In this document: positions 23,996-27,412 of the stretch, piece by piece
How positions within the stretch are numbered: position 1 is the first letter of the stretch
How the letters are laid out: each line of letters starts with the position of its first letter
NCBI GenBank assembly: GCA_031272305.1
Contig: JAISUA010000105.1
Coordinates: 1 to 27,412, forward strand
Source of the DNA: Clostridioides sp.
Lineage (GTDB): Bacteria; Bacillota; Clostridia; Peptostreptococcales; Peptostreptococcaceae
DNA: 27,412 nucleotides
Direction: 5' to 3'
Program-made: the position numbers and the translations under genes
The notes under the pieces: generated by a model
What the model saw: only the letters and a program-made list of their open reading frames with translations
Databases searched by the model: none
Told to the model about the DNA's origin: nothing

Positions 23996-25135
23996 ATGAT
24001 ATATTTTGATAATGCTGCAACAACTTTTCCAAAACCTGAATCAGTTTATAATGAAATGATGAATTGTATGAAGGATTACTGTGCAAATCCAGGAAGATCA
24101 GGACACAAAATGGCTATAAAATGTGCTAGAAAAATATATGATACAAGAGAAAACATAGCAAAATTATTTAATATAGATAATCCAATGAATATTGTGTTTA
24201 CAGAAAACGCAACAGATTCACTTAATCTTGCGATAAAAGGAGCTCTTAAATCAGGTGACCACGTTGTAACAACAAGTATGGAACATAATTCTGTTTTAAG
24301 ACCACTTAGTAAGTTGAAAGAAATAGGCGTAGAAACTACAGTAGTATATGCTGATAAAGAAGGATTTATAAATCCAGCAAACATTGAATCTGCAATAAAG
24401 GAAAATACAAAATTAATAATATCTACTCACGCATCTAATGTATGTGGAACACTTGTAGATATAAAAGCAGTAGGAGAGATAGCTAAAAAACACAATGTAT
24501 TATTTTTGGCAGATGTTTCTCAAACAGCAGGAGTATACAATATCGATATGAAAGATATTAACGTAGATATGCTTGCTATGCCAGGTCACAAAGGGCTTTT
24601 AGGACCTCAAGGTACAGGTATTTTGTGTATAAGAGAAGGACTTAGTCTATCTACATTAAAAGAAGGTGGCACAGGAAGTAAATCCGAAGATGTAGTTCAA
24701 CCAGAACTTATTCCTGATAAATATGAATCAGGAACACACAATACTCCAGGAATAATAGGACTTGGAGAAGGTGTAAAATTTGTAATGGAAACAGGTATAG
24801 ATAAAATTAGAAAACATGAAGAAAACTTATGTCAATATATGATCGATCAACTTCAAACGATAGAAGGTATAACAATATATGGACCACTTGATGCTACAAA
24901 ACGTGCAGCTGTTATATCTATAAATATTGACAATGTAGATTCTGGAGAAGTTACATTTGTACTTGACAATGAATATGACATAGCGACTAGATCTGGAATA
25001 CACTGTGCACCTCTTGCTCATAAAACACTTGGAACAATCGAAAAAGGTGCAGTGAGATTCAGTATGGGTTACTTCAATACAATATATGAAGTAGACAAAG
25101 TTATAAAAGCAATCAAAAACATTGCTAGCAAATAG
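23996..25135 (+). CDS. Cysteine desulfurase family class V aminotransferase
   Basis: PLP enzyme of 379 aa, likely to release sulfur from cysteine as a persulfide for Fe-S clusters, thiolation or selenium use. It begins IYFDNAATTFPKP. PLP contacts: EHNSVLRP (H97), ADVSQTAG (D173) and the Schiff-base lysine K199 in MPGHKGLLGPQGTG. The mobile-loop cysteine C337 lies in TRSGIHCAPLAH, a pattern of the EF2568-like subfamily of cysteine desulfurases and not of IscS/NifS or SufS proper. There is no iscU or other cluster gene beside it, so the pathway cannot be fixed. GGAGAG precedes the ATG by 7 nt. A gap of 130 nt after parB and a strong terminator behind suggest an independent transcript. Confidence 0.9.
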   Translation: MIYFDNAATTFPKPESVYNEMMNCMKDYCANPGRSGHKMAIKCARKIYDTRENIAKLFNIDNPMNIVFTENATDSLNLAIKGALKSGDHVVTTSMEHNSVLRPLSKLKEIGVETTVVYADKEGFINPANIESAIKENTKLIISTHASNVCGTLVDIKAVGEIAKKHNVLFLADVSQTAGVYNIDMKDINVDMLAMPGHKGLLGPQGTGILCIREGLSLSTLKEGGTGSKSEDVVQPELIPDKYESGTHNTPGIIGLGEGVKFVMETGIDKIRKHEENLCQYMIDQLQTIEGITIYGPLDATKRAAVISINIDNVDSGEVTFVLDNEYDIATRSGIHCAPLAHKTLGTIEKGAVRFSMGYFNTIYEVDKVIKAIKNIASK

Positions 25136-25165
25136 AGATAATTATTTTTTATTAGAACAATATTT

Positions 25166-25240
25166 AAGTGAGTGATATAAATTTTTGTTATATGTATTAA
25201 TTTACATTGTATCAACAATTTAATATCACTCATTTTTTTT
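25166..25240 (+). terminator. Terminator of the cysteine desulfurase gene
   Basis: AAGTGAGTGATAT (25166-25178) pairs with ATATCACTCATTT (25223-25235), the stem continues as AAATT / AATTT past one bulge, and eight T follow (25233-25240). It lies 31 nt past the stop. The loop is long (over 30 nt) but partly self-paired. Confidence 0.75.
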
Positions 25241-25337
25241 ATTTAAACTATATTGTAACAATGATTTATATCAATCATTTTTTATTTAAACTATATTGTA
25301 ACAATGATTTATATTACTCACTTTTTCATTTATATTA
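25206..25337. repeat. Three tandem copies of a terminator-arm unit
   Basis: Units at 25206-25251, 25252-25294 and 25295-25337 share ATTGTA.CAA..ATTTA.AT..(A)TCA.TTTTT.ATTTA.A. The second and third begin with the same 20 nt (ATTGTAACAATGATTTATAT). The first copy contains the 3' arm and T-run of the terminator, so that arm and T-tract appear to have been copied twice, filling the gap before the collagen-like gene. Confidence 0.75.
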
Positions 25338-25394
25338 CATATAATAATTATGACTAAGTTTCAAAAAACAAATAGTTGCGAGGAGGTGAAATGC

Positions 25395-27302
25395 TTGAAC
25401 AATAGAAAAAATGATTATTATAAGAAATATTATGAAAATATGTGTGATAGGAACGATATTTGTAGGAATTTTAAGAATCAATGCAATCATGAGCATATAC
25501 TTTGTAAAGAAATCTTTTTAGAAAAAAAAGTAAAATGTTGTATAACTGGACCTTCAGGAGTAACGGGGGCAACAGGTGTGGCAGGATCAACGGGATCAAC
25601 AGGGAAAAGGGGTAAAAAAGGAGAATCAGGAGTAACAGGAACAACAGGACCTACTGGAGCTACGGGTAAAAAAGGTAAAAAGGGCGATACGGGTGAAAGA
25701 GGTCCAAGAGGCAAAAAAGGAGAAACAGGTGTTACGGGAGCAACAGGAAATGGAACAACAGGAGCAACAGGGATACAAGGAGATACAGGACCAACAGGTC
25801 CACAAGGAAACACAGGAGCAACAGGGAAAACTGGAATAGGAAGTACAGGAGCAACTGGGAACACAGGAGTGACAGGAGCAACAGGGATACAAGGAGAAAC
25901 AGGATCGACAGGATCGACAGGAGCTACAGGAAACACAGGAGAAACAGGAGAAACAGGAAGTACAGGAGTGGCAGGAGAAACAGGAAATACAGGAGTAACA
26001 GGAGAAACAGGACCAACTGGAAATACAGGAGTGACAGGAGAAACAGGATCGACAGGAGCTACAGGAAACACAGGAGTGACAGGAAACACAGGAGTGACAG
26101 GAGAAACAGGATCGACAGGAGTAACAGGAAACATAGGAGTAACAGGAGAAACAGGTGCTACGGGAGTAACAGGAGCGACAGGAGAAACAGGACCAACAGG
26201 AAACACAGGAGCGACAGGAGAAACAGGCTCAACAGGAAACACAGGAGTGACAGGAGAAACAGGACCAACAGGAAACACAGGAAATACAGGAGTAACAGGA
26301 GTAACAGGAGTAACAGGAGAAACAGGAAACACAGGAATACAAGGAAATACAGGAGCGACAGGAAACACAGGAGAAACAGGAACAACTGGAAATACAGGAT
26401 CAACAGGGGTAACAGGAACAACCGGAGAAACTGGGGCGACAGGAGAAACAGGACCAACAGGAGCGACAGGAAGCACAGGAGAAACAGGACCAACCGGAGA
26501 AACTGGGGCGACAGGAGAAACAGGAACAACAGGATCGACCGGAAGCACAGGAGTGACAGGAGCAACAGGAAATACAGGAGTAACTGGAAACACAGGAGAA
26601 ACAGGACCAACAGGTCAGCCAGGAGGAAGCACAGGAAATACAGGAGCAACAGGCTCGACAGGAAATACAGGAGAACCAGGAGCGACAGGGTCAACAGGAA
26701 ATACAGGAGAAACAGGGCCAACAGGACCAACAGGTCAGCCAGGAGGAAGTACAGGAAACACAGGAGCGACAGGAGTAACAGGAGAAACAGGAAATACAGG
26801 AGCAACTGGAAATACAGGAGTGACAGGAGAAACAGGACCAACTGGAAATACAGGAGTGACAGGACCAACAGGATCAACTGGAATAGGAAATACAGGAGTG
26901 ACAGGGCCAACAGGGAACACGGGTGTAACAGGACCAACAGGTCCACCAGGAGGAAACACAGGCCCAACAGGAGCAACAGGAAATACAGGAATACAAGGAA
27001 ATACAGGAATACAAGGAAATACAGGATCAACAGGAATGACAGGGGTACAAGGATCAACAGGACCAACAGGACCAACAGGTCCACCAGGAGGAAGTACATC
27101 AGCGTATATTGTAGCGTATAATACTAGTGAAAGTCTTGTGAATATAAATGCAAATTCAAATTATATTTTTGTATTAGATGGAACCTATATGTCATATGAT
27201 GTAATAAAAGCGAACAATGTTATTACAATACAAATGAGTGGTTTATTAAATAGGCAAGAATACTCGGTACTTCAGTGCCGAGATGAATTGCTTAAATTTT
27301 AG
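25395..27302 (+). CDS. Collagen-like GXT-repeat protein, interrupted by a group I intron
   Basis: Probably a surface or spore-coat filament protein of the BclA-like type. The TTG at 25395 is the likely start (AGGAGGTG 6 nt upstream); an ATG at 25350 in the same frame has no site. The N-terminus is about 50 residues with six cysteines (C17, C23, C30, C37, C48, C49) and no signal peptide. About 170 Gly-X-Y triplets follow, mostly GxT, with Lys/Arg-rich triplets near their start, ending GPPGGS. About 50 residues of a C-terminal domain (YIVAYNTSESLV...VITIQMSG) resemble the first strands of a TNF/C1q-like jelly roll. At codon 618 the frame enters a predicted group I intron (splice site after 27246), adding 18 unrelated residues and a stop. 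The remaining exon is outside the window. Confidence 0.85.
   Translation: MNNRKNDYYKKYYENMCDRNDICRNFKNQCNHEHILCKEIFLEKKVKCCITGPSGVTGATGVAGSTGSTGKRGKKGESGVTGTTGPTGATGKKGKKGDTGERGPRGKKGETGVTGATGNGTTGATGIQGDTGPTGPQGNTGATGKTGIGSTGATGNTGVTGATGIQGETGSTGSTGATGNTGETGETGSTGVAGETGNTGVTGETGPTGNTGVTGETGSTGATGNTGVTGNTGVTGETGSTGVTGNIGVTGETGATGVTGATGETGPTGNTGATGETGSTGNTGVTGETGPTGNTGNTGVTGVTGVTGETGNTGIQGNTGATGNTGETGTTGNTGSTGVTGTTGETGATGETGPTGATGSTGETGPTGETGATGETGTTGSTGSTGVTGATGNTGVTGNTGETGPTGQPGGSTGNTGATGSTGNTGEPGATGSTGNTGETGPTGPTGQPGGSTGNTGATGVTGETGNTGATGNTGVTGETGPTGNTGVTGPTGSTGIGNTGVTGPTGNTGVTGPTGPPGGNTGPTGATGNTGIQGNTGIQGNTGSTGMTGVQGSTGPTGPTGPPGGSTSAYIVAYNTSESLVNINANSNYIFVLDGTYMSYDVIKANNVITIQMSGLLNRQEYSVLQCRDELLKF
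25548..27096 (+). repeat. Collagen-type Gly-X-Thr coding repeat
   Basis: About 170 triplets encoding Gly-X-Y, with Thr dominating position Y and codons drawn from a small set (GGA, ACA, GCA/GCG, GAA, AAC/AAT). Larger 9- to 27-nt blocks recur many times, for example units for GETGPTGNTGVT. Short breaks GGSTGNTG and GQPGGS occur at about 26610-26640 and 26735-26760. Such low-complexity DNA is prone to length change by recombination or slippage. The codon bias also creates long spurious Pro/Val- or Leu-rich frames on the other strand. Confidence 0.92.
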
Positions 27303-27412
27303 TAAGCATATAGGGAAACTTGTATGTAGAGATAGTTTACAACTATCCAACAAAGAAACTGAATTGCTGGGAAGTCTTAAAGGCTATTAAACTACAACGT
27401 AAGGATAACCAA
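27247..27412 (+). ncRNA. Group I intron, 5' portion (candidate IStron)
   Basis: Exon GUUUAU plus intron UAAA (27241-27250) pairs with UUUA plus guide GUAAGC (27298-27307). This is a 10-bp P1 with the U-G pair (U27246, G27302) that marks group I 5' splice sites. The P1 extension continues as AGGCAA / UUGCUU (27252-27257, 27288-27293) and CUCGGUAC-UUCA-GUGCCGAG (27263-27282). Hairpins follow at about 27308-27325 and at GATAGTT / AACTATC (27331-27347). Then comes GAATTGCTGGGAA (27361-27373), a P-type core element, and CTTAAAGGCTATTAAACTAC. Group I introns in Clostridia are often IStrons carrying IS605-type tnpA/tnpB, but those genes and the Q, R and S elements would lie past the window end. Confidence 0.8.

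Noticed and set aside
25487..26593. Long minus-strand frame (368 codons) rich in Pro and Val opposite the collagen-like gene
   Set aside because: It is the mirror of the GGA/ACA-biased Gly-X-Thr repeat. It has no ribosome site and runs against a clear plus-strand gene. The Leu-rich minus frame at 26158-27099 is rejected for the same reason.
25548..27096. CRISPR-like array of short repeats
   Set aside because: The periodicity is 9 nt in register with Gly-X-Y codons and continues in one open frame. There are no constant repeats with unique spacers.
27240..27302. Simple frameshift or natural end of the collagen-like protein
   Set aside because: The following 160 nt form an ordered P1-to-P4-like fold with a splice-site U-G pair and a group I P element, which an ordinary frameshift would not explain. 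Sequence beyond the window is needed for proof.

Overview
This is a low-GC chromosomal segment of a Gram-positive (Firmicutes) bacterium, most likely a Clostridia-class anaerobe. The evidence is the CtsR-McsA-McsB-ClpC stress operon with a perfect CtsR box, the RadA-DisA-YacL group, the rpmH-rnpA-yidD-yidC-jag-mnmE-mnmG-rsmG-noc-parA-parB string, a consensus sigma-A promoter, strong AGGAGG-type ribosome sites with frequent GTG/TTG starts, and a GXT-type collagen-like protein. I cannot name the genus; a member of or near the Peptostreptococcaceae is a guess.

Layout. All genes left of about 13.8 kb are on the minus strand and all genes right of 14.4 kb are on the plus strand, diverging from an AT-rich gap of about 600 bp. 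From the left: the first codons of an unidentified gene (1-33); a GntR-ABC ATPase-ABC permease operon (75-2109); a 659-bp non-coding stretch with large dyads (2110-2768); disA-yacL (2769 to about 5005); radA (5211-6578); the ctsR-mcsA-mcsB-clpC operon (6821-11487); and an EF-G-like GTPase (11859-13784). Plus strand: ribosomal protein L34, RNase P protein, YidD, YidC, Jag, the tRNA-modification pair MnmE/MnmG, RsmG, Noc, ParA, ParB, then a class V aminotransferase of the cysteine desulfurase type (23996-25135) and a long collagen-like gene (from 25395).

How the genes fit together. The right-hand string is the conserved block that normally lies beside dnaA/oriC in Firmicutes: translation and RNA processing (rpmH, rnpA), membrane insertion (yidD, yidC, jag), tRNA U34 modification (mnmE, mnmG), 16S rRNA methylation (rsmG) and chromosome organisation (noc, parA, parB). 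Here dnaA is not its neighbour; the protein quality-control and c-di-AMP/DNA-repair cluster sits across the gap instead.

The most notable signal is at the right edge. The collagen-like gene is interrupted in its C-terminal domain by what reads as the 5' part of a group I intron: a long P1 hairpin places a U-G pair at a predicted 5' splice site (U27246), followed by further hairpins and a P-type core motif. In Clostridia such introns often belong to IStrons (group I intron plus IS605-type transposase genes). The rest lies beyond the window. A second theme is repeated short tandem near-duplications (16 to 66 bp) in at least five intergenic regions.
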